Shown here piece after piece: positions 24,301 through 36,500 of a DNA stretch of 64,000 bases. A program made the position numbers and the translations under genes. The stretch is from Morinoia aosen. Taxonomy: Eukaryota; Arthropoda; Malacostraca; Amphipoda; Talitridae. The notes under the pieces are model-generated. The model searched no databases. It saw nothing but the letters and a program-made list of their open reading frames with translations, and was not told where the DNA came from. The stretch's first letter is position 1. Every line of letters begins with the position of its first letter. The stretch covers positions 40,320,075-40,384,074 of the forward strand of contig CM059564.1 of assembly GCA_030386875.1 (NCBI GenBank). The letters run 5' to 3'.

Positions 24301-27300
24301 TATCGGCTAGGGTTGTGCGATTGCTACGGTCGGTTTGATAAGGTCGATAGATGTCGTATCGAAAAATCGACTTTACTGTCGAATACATTTTCAACCTTTC
24401 TAAAAAGTCTAAAATATATAATTGAACAATAATATGTTACTTTACACGCTTAAATTTATTTCGTACAAGGTAGAAACACAGATCTGTTATTTGTTTATTC
24501 CGGCACGTAAATGCGCAATCTACCTGGCGGTATACAACTTACCAATACTTAGTCAACTTGGTAAAATGGTTCGTTAGACCTCACCGTCGTTGTGAAACTT
24601 CTTGTTGAACTCTTTAAGACAGTCATCGACATGCTGCCTTACGTTTTCATCGTCTGGGCGGTTTTTGGTCATATGAAGGAACAACCGTTCTCGGCTGCGG
24701 AAGAATCTGTCTGTAAGGCCAAAAAATGTTATGACCAACTCGACATTCAACAAGAAAAATTAATATTTTTTTTGCGAAATTTACTAGGAATTCGTCACAG
24801 AATGGTTGTCGTCTGATATACCGCTGAACTTGTTCACAACTTTAGTAAAAAATGAGTTATGTTTTTTCATTCAAATTTTTGAATAATTTTTTTTCCAGAG
24901 CACAATTACGCCAAGGCTTCAATTAATTGGAATTCATGCAAATTAAAAGTATTAATACAATGAAATCAGAGAAACAACATCAAAGCTTTTTCGAACAGTG
25001 TACATCGTAGCGGTCGTTAGATTCGAACGTGCCTTCACTATTTTCTCAAGTCAATGAAGTCTTGCTAGAAAAATGCAATTTTCATGCATACATTGACGAA
25101 AGAAATGCTTCAAAACCCTCAAGCTTCAACATTGTATTAACACCAATGTAGTCTGTCAGGTATACTAGAACAAATTAACGATTTTCTAACCAGTGATTTC
25201 ACGTTCAATAAACATTTCTCCGTAACTCGTACTCGTTGGTTTAAACTTGTATATTCGAGTCATTGGAGTCCATGAGATAATAAAATGAAAATAAAAAATG
25301 AACCCATGGAAATAATCAAGCCTGACAACATCAGACCTAGAATGGGGGTTTCCAGCGCATTTCTTCAAGCAATTCATATGAGAAAGCGGAGCACAGCAGG
25401 TTTCGCCATCGTCAACTGAACTCTGGACGGTAAGTGCTGCCAGAACAAGTCTGGAGCGGTGTTTCCAACCAATTTCCGTCGTCGCTTCTTACATGGAGAG
25501 ATTTATCTCTAAAAATCGATTCAACAGTACGCTGTAGCACGTAGCCAAATTCAGCCTACCAGCTGTACCGCAATGACGGTGAAATTGGTTGGGTAGATTA
25601 GATTATTAGTTTAAGACTTCCTATCCGCCACAAACGCGATACAAAGAGAGGAAGGAGAAAGGCACCATTTAGTATGAAGATACGGGATCGCGTAATCAAA
25701 GCAGAAATGGAATAGGAACAGTAAATTGAGAAAGAAAATAATGAAATAAGATCGAATTAGAAAGTAGCAGGTGCTGAAAAACAGGACATCAGTGAACCGA
25801 GAAAAGATGGTCCATAACATAAGGAAAACATTTTATTTCAACGCAAAGAAGGCCTACTTAACTCTCAGCGCGGAACCTCACATTCTCCCTTGGGAGTGTT
25901 AATTCCCATAGATAAAATATTTTCATCCCCCAGAAGGGTGATATTTGCTGAACTTCTCGCCCCTAACAAGCGAGTACCCACCAGGGCTGTCCCTCAGAGT
26001 CGGCAATGATGCGCGGAGCAGCAAATGGTAATAGTAGTGTTCCAGCATCGGCGGGAGGCTGAAAAGAGCGAACACCGTCGGGATGGGGAAAGGATGCTGC
26101 TCTTCATTTTTGGCCATTAGCGAATCCACGGCCTGGAAATATGGGGCGAAACGGTGCGTTTTTCCGAAGTACAGACGAAAACATGAAGGCTTCAACATCG
26201 TCGAGCTGCTCTTCGTTCAGACTCGTATGGAAGCGTAAGAATTTGTGTCTGCTATATTTGATTCATGTTTTAGAGAGCGCTGAAAAAGCAAACTGTTACG
26301 ATCCCTCTTAGGTTAAATAAATGAATAAATGAACGGCTTCAATATAGATAAAATAAAATATTACCATATCATCAAATATTTTTCTAACGAGTGACCTCTA
26401 CCTGGTCTTGGTGTTTACATTATTTTCCCACATAGGTCATGAACGGAGAACACAAGGCAAATACTCGTTCAATGCTTATTACTCCACTAGTTGTGACGTG
26501 AAAACCGCATATTTTGGACTTTCAATAACGTATGCATTAGAAGCAATACCTCTATTAGAACATATATTTCATTCTCCTGCTGAGAAAAATTAATAGCTTG
26601 GATGATGTACGTTTTGTGAATATCTATCAACTGCATTCAGCAAAAAATGTGCTAGTATTTTACACTTGGCTAGTTTTAATCGTAACGTACGGAGTTTCAT
26701 CGCCGAAGACGATCCATTGGCTCTTCTTCGGAGCCCTTGGAATTCCCAGTCCCCCATTTGCGCGGAATTCAATATTACTAAACAAAGAGACTCGAGTTAA
26801 TTTATATTTTAGAGAACTGGTGTCATCAGTGAAATTTCAAAACTAAGGGCTTCAATGCAGCACATCAATTTTGTAGAATTTTGAAGCCAATGGCTTCCAC
26901 GCAGCACTTTACATTTAGCACGAACGCTCACCGCGACCCGCTGAAAGGCGTCCATGGCCTGCACCTCCTCCATGCGCCGGTTGAGCAGCGCTGCGGAGTC
27001 ACGCAGGCGCAGGTACTGGAGTGCTCGCTTGTGCCCCACCCGCAGCCCTGGCAGAGCACGAATTATTCTTAGTGCTCTCCGTGTAAATTACTGCTAATTT
27101 TAGGATAGATCGTACGAACTACAAATATTAATATTCACACTATAAGCTTTTGTGAAGTTGGCAACCACCGTATGAATTAATCTGTAAGATACATCGTACG
27201 AACTGCTAATAGGTATTAGCATCCACGGTACAAACTTTCGCAAGGTTTGTAGTGTTTTCGAAGCTTATTTTGTTAAACGCACTCAAACAGTAGTTTGAAG

Positions 27301-30300
27301 TGCTATGACGTTACAAACGAAACCAGGAGATACGGCTAGTACCGAAACAAGGATGTTATCATTTTAGCATGAGGAACCCTTATCCGGGAAAATATTTTTG
27401 AAAATGGACTTTAATGTTTTATCTGCAACGTCTGCCGCCAGTAGCCACGGACCGGGATTTTCGTAATGTTACTGACCGACCAGTGGTCACAATTTTAATT
27501 TTCATACATTGTTGATTAACAATAAATGAAGGCTTTCAGTTAATGTTGACCATTTTCATAAATTTCTGATTATAATTGACTTAAAATCTTATTTGAAGAT
27601 TGAAACTTCAGTGTAACCAATTGCGATAGAAAAATTTAACACTCAACAGCATGACATTAACAGGTTTTGGTCGTAAGAAGCATTTCAAAATGTAACCACA
27701 TTCACCAATAAGCACATTCACCACATTCACCAAAATGTAACCACATTCACCACATTCACGTAGCAGTCTCAGTACGTTATTTTCTTTAATAGGTGACGTG
27801 AGCAACGACATTTTCAACCTCTTTGTGCACAACAAAATTAAACTTTAAAATGTTTTCTAATAACAAATTGACGATTTTGTGACATTAGTCAATATGTTAC
27901 TCCGTGTTTGCCCTTGGGGAAAACTTACAAATTCGTCAATTTTCTTCCGACCACAATAAAAATTATTCAAATATTTTTCAATTTGACATTCCATTGAACT
28001 ATCAGAGCAACGCATGAGAAGTGATTTGATAACCGATCTCTAATTCTTATACCATCCAAGATGTCATCACAAATTCTTATACCATCCAAGATGTCATCAC
28101 AAATTCTTATACCATCCAAGATGTCATCACAAATTCTTATACCATCCAAGATGTCATCACAAATTCTTATACCATCCAAGATGTCATCACAAACTTGAAG
28201 CGACGAATACAGACGATGAAGTTTGCGATGGGGACCTGAAATTCTATTCACCTCTTTCCGAGATACGTTTAAATTTGAACCTACTTTGAAAGATGGCGTG
28301 CGTAACCTGGTGGCGCAGGGAGTGGATAGTAGCGGTGTTGAACTCTGCCACACTGGAGCCTGCGGCAGTGATAAGTTAGACACCTTCCGTCAAACGTCTC
28401 TCACCAGCGGCTAAAAAACGATAACATTCGTCCCATTGATGGTAACAGAATACAGGCGTTTTGACTTTTTCTCGACTCCCTACCTCTCATTTCTCTATTT
28501 TTTCCTAACTTTTCTTTTTGACTTCCCACCTTTCCTTCTCACAAGAAACCGCACGGTTTTGAACATTCGTAGAAAATGGAATCACTTTGAGAACCACAAA
28601 CTGAACACTCAAGCAGAAAGTTGCAAACGGTTTAGAGGAATAGGAATTAAAACACTCATGACAGGCATTAAAAACCGATGTATAAGAGTCCGGAATAGGC
28701 GTACGAATTTGTGTGGCTGCTATTACTTTGCTAATCGCACTCCGAAAAAGAAATAAGGTGAAAATGATAAAACTCGTTAGAGCTTCGCGAGGGCTCACTA
28801 ATTTTACACTAAGCTAATGGCACTTAAAAACTTAAATCCTTTTGGTAAGAACATGCGAAACTTTTGTATTATTGCGCCCCGAGAACACAGTATCTCAGTC
28901 GCACTTCCGAAATACTCGTTAATTTTGTGCGCAGAAAATGTCCATTACCAACTATAGCCCTCAATCCATATGTAGTTTCTAATGTTGAGAATGCTTATAT
29001 TCAAACCGTCGGTCTTTATTCAGAAATTTGTACCTATTCACCTTGTTCATATTTCTTATACTGTCCAGGTCAATGACAACTCAAAGTCAAAACATTTAAG
29101 TTGAGAGCACTCTTTTTCACGATTTCCAATTCAATGCTAAATAAAAACAATTCTGCAATTTGAGATATATAGATACATAAAAAGACGCTTTATTACCACT
29201 GTCTTAACGTGCAACATTTCATTCAAATTTTTAACAACAACGTCGAGCTTTAACTGTTCCGTTAAAAACCACAAAAGAGGGAAGTTATTGAAGTGAAAGG
29301 GAACACCCACCTGTGTAGTGCGCCAGTGCATGTTTTAGATTCGCTAAATCCCAATTTCGGCTGGCATTAAAAAGATGAAGAATCAAATGCAGTTGCTGTA
29401 AGAAAAAATCAATAATGGATCGATTAACATTTACTGCACAATAAACGCGAATGGAAACAAATCAACGAATATCAATCTAAAACAATATATATACATATAT
29501 ATAAACATGTCTTCATGGTTTAATCTAAGAAAATTAGGGTAAAAATCGCTTTAGTGTGAAGCCCTAGCCACGATGAAAGAGACCTCAAGCCATTTAGTAT
29601 GAACTGGAGAAAACTCAGGATCTCTGCAGGAGTTGAGTTCCCGCTCAGAATACCCTATGCGTCAAAACATCAAATTAGAGAAGAGGAAGATCAAAAAAGG
29701 ACAAAGGAGCGACATAGATGACATTTGAAAACTGGAAAACATGGAAAATAAGTCGTCAAACTCCCACTACCTGTTACCTGTCAGGAATATAATATTCCCT
29801 CACTAACTCATACTAGACCGCACTAAACCAAACCGGTTGACTCTATACCAATCGATCCCGCTAAAGCAATTCAATTATTATTATTATTATTATTATATAA
29901 GAAAGTTTTAGCCTCCCTTAACCACGACAAAGATGTTCCAAGAGAGGAAAGAGGAGGGCACCATTTAGTATGGAGTTGAGGGAACGCGGAATCTATGCAC
30001 AAGGTGCACAGAAACAGTAAGCTAGGAAAGAAGTTCATGAAACAAGGAAAAAGTTGAAGAAGAAAGTAGTAGGCGGTGAAAAACAGGACAGCAGTGAACC
30101 GAAAAAAGATGGTCCGTAACAAAACAAAAATCTATTTTATTACAACAAAAAGGAAGCCTACCTACCTAACCTTTAGCTCAGGCCCTCACTTAGTCCCCCT
30201 GGGAGCGCTAATTCCCATAGATACAAAAGTTGGATCCCCCTGAGAGGAGAGCAATTCAATTTTACATGTGAGCAACTTGGAGAAGAAACGTTTGTAAAAA

Positions 30301-30496
30301 TGACAAAGCGACAAAGGATTAATGTCACTCGCGGAAAACAGTGGTACAGCATGCGTTTCCACCTCTAGGTAAATGGATAGAAAAGTTGAGGATACTACAT
30401 GAGCTAATGGGAAAAACTTTGCCAATGCTATTTTTTCTGAACCAAACATTCCGGGCTGTAATGGGGATTTCTGGAACGCATTGTCTTCAGGACAAC

Positions 30497-30527
<31 letters not shown>

Positions 30528-33500
30528 GTAAATTTAACTGACATAACATCCTTATTAGAAAACTTCACTTATTCCCTAGCAGACCTTTATTCCCCTTAAA
30601 ACGCTACTTTCATCACAATTGAAACAAACTTGGACAAAGGTGTACGTCATGACTTACGGTGTTGTGAATGCCGAAAAATGCAGCTAGTCTCAGCGCAGAG
30701 GCCCAAAGCCCGGCGTCAATCAGGACTTCAATTAAGGCTTGCGCGAAGAAGTCTTCTCTCAGAATAACTTTGTTCTCTAGAGCGGTATGATATAGCGTAT
30801 ATATGCCCAGGAAGTTTTCCTTGTTGATGGATTTAGGAAGGGAGCGCAAAATTACCGAACTGAACACAGCTCTGCGGGCTTCTCGAGTTTCCCATGGCCA
30901 GTGTGAAGCGATATTTTTCGGAGGATTCAAGCTTATATGATTATTCGAGATTCCTTTCTCAACACACTTTGTGAAGGAACGCCACAGCCTTTTTTCCAGG
31001 TCTTCATTCTTATCTTCAGCAGCGTTCATGCACACCATATATCGAACAAACATGTACTCAGATGACCAGCTTTTTGGAGACGAGAATTTAGAGCACAGGA
31101 ACTCGAAAATGGAACTTCGCCACAATTTAGCGACGGCGCACTTCGTCCAGAAGTTGTGAAACTCTTCGTACAATTCGCTACTTCGATCCCACGCAAAACA
31201 TTCATCTGACTTATCTGCTAAACTGATTATATCCAACATAAAATTCACATAAAACGACGAACTCAGAAAACTTATGATATCCAAGCGTTCTTTAGCCCAG
31301 AGCTCGTCGAGCAGGCACTCGAAACGCAGTGAAGTATAGCGAGAAACTTGTAGCATCCGCACAATTTCTTCGTAGTTGATGTCATATCCAGCTTCACGAA
31401 CAGCTTTCATTTTCGACCAGTGATAAAAACTGTTGTGCGCAGTTCCCTCCAGGTAACTCAACAGAACTTTATTTTTCTCCCAATTCAATTTTCGGGTCAT
31501 AGCTGCAGCAATGACATAGTTCTTAATTTGGAGAATCACTTCGCAGACGCTTGTAAAGGATTTTGAATTTAAAGACTGTTCTAGTTTTCTTAGTGCATGT
31601 AGGACTAGCATTAAATTGCGGGTTTTGTCTTTACAAAGAATTTTCAGCTCAGCCATGAAGCGAGCCAAGGGATGTTTGTAAAACAGGTTTCCTAGAGCTT
31701 TAACGAGAAGATCGAACTGATCTGCACTAAAGAAGATGTAGAGAGAATAACCGACAAAGCAGAGACACTTGTTACGTTCAGTAGGTATGAATGGTAGCGC
31801 GTCGATGACGTTCGACTCCTTCGCAAACAATTGCAGATATAGGACAAGAGCTTGACCTGTAGCGGGAGAGTCGTTTGTGATGAAAAATTTCAAAATTATT
31901 AGAGTATTTTCTAACTGGAACTCATAATAAGAGCGATAAGCTATCCCTAGAAAGGACGAGTCGTTAAATTCACCCTCAACGAGCGGAGGGCCTTGCTCAT
32001 CAGAAACAATCAATGTCGATGGGAATGTTTGGGTCATCACGGGCTGCTCAGGTTGGCTGCTGGATACCCATACGGGGACCAGTTGGACGAAAGGTCGCGC
32101 AGTCTGCACCAAAGATGGTGTCGACTCGAACGCGGCGACTTGGGCTGACGGTAATTCAGCGCGAGGATGATGCACTTGATGCGACTGCGGTGTCACGTTG
32201 GGATCTCCTGTTGATGAAAACGGAAGCGTGGGTTGTAAATCTTTTACTATTGGTATATGTGCGTTGCTGCTGCTACCTGAAACTGATATGCTGCTGATAT
32301 GAGGGGTCGGCAGTAGAGGTACCTTGGCGTTGGAGTTCCCGACTTTGGGCAACGATTCCTCTGAGTTAAAATCTCCAAAAGAATACAATGTTGTCTTGGG
32401 GCTCGAATCTGCGGCAGGTGGTGCGGTCTTCTCGGGGCTCGAATCTGCGGCAGGTGGTGCGGTCTTCTCGGGGCTCGAATCTGCGGCAGGTGGTGCGGTC
32501 TTCTCGGGGCTCGAATCTGCGGCAGGTGGTGCGGTCTTCTCGGGGCTCGAATCTGCGGCAGGTGGTGCGGTCTTCTCGGGGCTCGAATCTGCGGCAGGTG
32601 GTGCGGTCTTCTCGGGGCTCGAATCTGCGGCAGGTGGTGCGGTCTTCTCGGGGCTCGAATCTGCGGCAGGTGGTGCGGTCTTCTCGGGGCTCGAATCTGC
32701 GGCAGGTGGTGCGGTCTTCTCGAGGCTCGAATCTGCGGCAGGTGGTGCGGCCTTCTCGGGGCTCGAATCTGCGGCAGAAGGTGCGGCCTTCTCGGGGCTC
32801 GAATCTGCGGCAGAAGGTGCGGCCTTCTCGGGGCTCGAATCTGCGGCAGAAGGTGCGGCCTTCTCGGGGCTCGAATCTGCGGCAGAAGGTGCGGCCTTCT
32901 CGGGGCTCAAATCTGCGGCAGGTGGTGCGGTCTTCTTGGGGCTCAAATCTGCGGCAGGTGGTGCGGTCTTCTTGGGGCTCGAATCTGCGGCAGGTGGTGC
33001 GGTCTTCTTGGGGCTCGAATCTGCAGCAGGTGGTGCGGTCTTCTTGGGGCTCGAATCTGCGGCAGGTGGTGTGGTCTTTTTGGGGCTCGAATCTGCGGCA
33101 GGTGGTACGGTCTTCTTGGTGCTCGACTCTCTAACAGCATGCAAAGGTGGCTCGGGTGGCATCTGGCTCCTTTTCTTGCTCGCTTGCTCTCGGATCTTGA
33201 ATAAATCTGTCCACAGTTGTGCAGGCACCACAGGTTTTGGAATATCCTTGGCACGTGGCAGCCCAAACATAGAATCGTAAGAAGCATTACTCACACCTTC
33301 AGTCTCGGATGCAAACCGTGAAGTTTTCCTGGTACCTTGACGAGTGGATGCAGAAATACCCGCATTTTTCCTACCTCTGGCAGTGATTTTAAAAGCCCTA
33401 AGTTTCCTCAAACTTTTGGAAGTGGGCATGTACGGCCCTACATTGCTCATACTTCTAGTAGAGGGCGTAGGAGGGGAGGAAGCGCGTCTACATCTTCTAG

Positions 33501-36500
33501 GAGTATGCGAGTTACTGTGGTCCTGGCTGTATACATTAGGGTCTCCCATAAAAGGTGGAATGTTCTTGAAACTGGAATTCTCTCCAGGAAAAGGAGAGCA
33601 CCTTAAGTTCCAGCCCTTGCCAGTGGCAGGAGATGCAGACCCCTTGCCGCTCGAGCCCTTGCCAGTGGCAGGAGATGCAGACCCCTTGCCGCTCGAGCCC
33701 TTGCCAGTGGCAGGAGATGCAGACCCCTTGCCGCTCGAGCCCTTGCCAGTGGCAGGAGATGCAGACCCCTTGCCGCTCGAGCCCTTGCCAGTGGCAGGAG
33801 ATGCAGACCCCTTGCCGCTCGGGCCCGTGGCTGTGGCAAGAGATGGAGACTCCCCGACCCTCGGGCCCGTGGCTGTGGCAAGAGATGGAGACTCCCCGAC
33901 CCTCGGGCCCGTGGCTGTGGCAAGAGATGGAGACTCCCCGACCCTCGGGCCCGTGGCTGTGGCAAGAGATGGAGACTCCCCGACCCTCGGGCCCGTGGCT
34001 GTGGCAAGAGATGGAGACTCCCCGACCCTCGGGCCCGTGGCTGTGGCAAGAGATGGAGACTCCCCGACCCTCGGGCCCGTGGCTGTGGCAAGAGATGGAG
34101 ACTCCCCGACCCTCGGGCCCGTGCCTGTGGCAAGAGATGGAGACTCCCCGACCCTCGGGCCCGTGCCTGTGGCAAGAGATGGAGACTCCCCGACCCTCGG
34201 GCCCGTGCCTGTGGCAAGAGATGGAGACTCCCCGACCCTCGGGCCCGTGCCTGTGGCAAGAGATGGAGACTCCCCGACCCTCGGGCCCGTGCCTGTGGCA
34301 AGAGATGGAGACTCCCCGACCCTCGGGCCCGTGGCTGTGGCAAGAGATGGAGACTCCCCGACCCTCGGGCCCGTGGCTGTGGCAAGAGATGGAGACTCCC
34401 CGACCCTCGGGCCCGTGGCTGTGGCAAGAGATGGAGACTCCCCGACCCTCGGGCCCGTGGCTGTGGCAAAAAATGGAGACTCCCCGACCCTCGGGCCCGT
34501 GGCTGTGGCTGTGGCAAGAGATGGAGACTCCCCGACCCTCGGGCCCGTGGCTGTGGCTGTGGCTGTGGCAAGAGATGGAGACTCCCCGACCCTCGGGCCC
34601 GTGGCTGTGGCTGTGGCTGTGGCAAGAGATGGAGACTCCCCGACCCTCGGGCCCGTGGCTGTGGCAAGAGATGGAGACTCCCCGACCCTCGGGCCCGTGG
34701 CTGTGGCAATAGATGGAGACTCCCCGACCCTCGGGCCCGTTGCAGTGGCAGGAGATGGAGACTCCCCGACCCTCGGGCCCGTTGCAGTGGCAGGAGATGG
34801 AGACTCTTCGACGCTTGGGCTCGTGACAGAACCTGGAGACTCCAGTTTACTTATTTGCTCCGTGTTGGTGGATGATGGTGTGACAGGCTGCGCCTCGCGT
34901 GCAAGCACCTGTTCTCTCAAAGATCCAGTAGCACTGGTTGGTTGAGCTGAACTGTCGCTAGAATCCGAGTTCGAATTGGTTGCGTTTGCTTCGTTGTCTG
35001 CCGCATTCCTAATAGAAATTGAGTTATCGATGACAGGTGGTTGGTCTAGTCCATGACTCCAAGAGAAAACATTTTGAAGTTCCCTTACTTTATGGATGAA
35101 GTAGGTGCGTGCATCTTCAGTGTCAGCTTTTGATGGCTGGTTTTTGGGTAGGGAATTTTGATTGGCTAAATGAATTGGCTTGTATATCATGTCGGGGATG
35201 TACTCTGTGTCGTTGTTATAGCTTTTATAGGCATTCCTGCAGCAGAATAAGAAGTACTGAAGAAGCAAACTCGCTGCATCGTCTCGTTCGATCATCTTTC
35301 CAAGGATGACTTTAATGTGATGTTGCGCAAGGCATTCATCACCGTGGTGGGTGAGAGACGCACACTGCAAGTCATCAAGGAAAAAATGTTAAGTTTTATC
35401 CATTTTTCATATCGTGTATCTCAACTGAACCAGTTTGATTGAAATATGTACGTTAAGCTGCACTGAACTTTAATCCGTCCTGTTTAAACTTGATAGTCGC
35501 CATCAACCGCCCTCATACTGAAATTTAACGTTTATCGGAATGAATACCCAAACTTAATAAAAACATTACGCGAGTTGAAACATTCATTACGTGACGCAAA
35601 CGCAAGCAGCCTCGACAAACTAATACATCACCTATTCAAGATGACGTAAACAAAGCCCTCTGAACTATTAATGGGCTGCTCATAAGTTTACAAGCGCTAA
35701 CTATTGGCTGAGGAAATTTGCAGGATGTGGCGAACCAAGCGAGTGGTTTTGAGGGTACACTTTCGGAGTAATTAGGGGTGGAGGCAGATGCACGAGGTTC
35801 TTGTTCTGCTCAACCTAAAGCTCCATTTCAGCAGCCTACATAGTTTGAATGGAAGAGCATCATGGCTATGACGAGCGGGCGTATTTCGAAAACAATCTGT
35901 GATCGTGAAGCAAAGAGCTTCTCGGTGGCGGTTCAACGTTGCGCGTGTTGAGCTCGTTCCTCAGTTAACACAATTCGCTCCTGGGTTAGATAACGCTCGG
36001 GAACATTTTTTCAACATCTGTTAGTCGTATTGGATTTCCTAAATTTTGAACGAGTTTTAGGCGCCGATTTCAAATTTGAAATTGGTGTTTCCTAACAAGC
36101 TTGTATGAAATTAGAGATTCATGAAATTGTCCACATGTGAGCTGGCGTTAACCGTATGTAAGCATTTACGCGTCCATGTAAGTAGATAGCTTCTAAAATT
36201 TGAATCAATCTTTTTCAGTTCAAACATGGCTTCCAAAGAGACATAAAAGAAACAACCCTGATGCCTTCCGCTACATCCGTGGATATATCCTCGTTCGTCA
36301 AGCATGCCCACAAGCCATATTTTGATGCTCATCTTTGTGATCAAGACAAAAAATGGGCTCCGCTGCCCCAATTGTGAGGAAATTCTTCGAGACTGGACCA
36401 ATGGAGAACGCAAAGGTCTACCTTTCAAAGTGCCAATGATTTGGCGCAAACCCACCAGCCATGTAACCGACATATTTCTGCATTATGAACACAACGGTTA

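Noticed and set aside
32324-33280. 318-codon plus-strand ORF over the 36-bp array
   Set aside because: It is a shadow of the exon A16 repeat with no unique sequence of its own.
33344-34945. 533-codon plus-strand ORF and 368-codon alternative minus ORF over the 42-bp array
   Set aside because: These are shadows of the 42-bp period; the frame of the 1,569-codon exon A16 has unique flanking protein sequence, splice sites and phase agreement.
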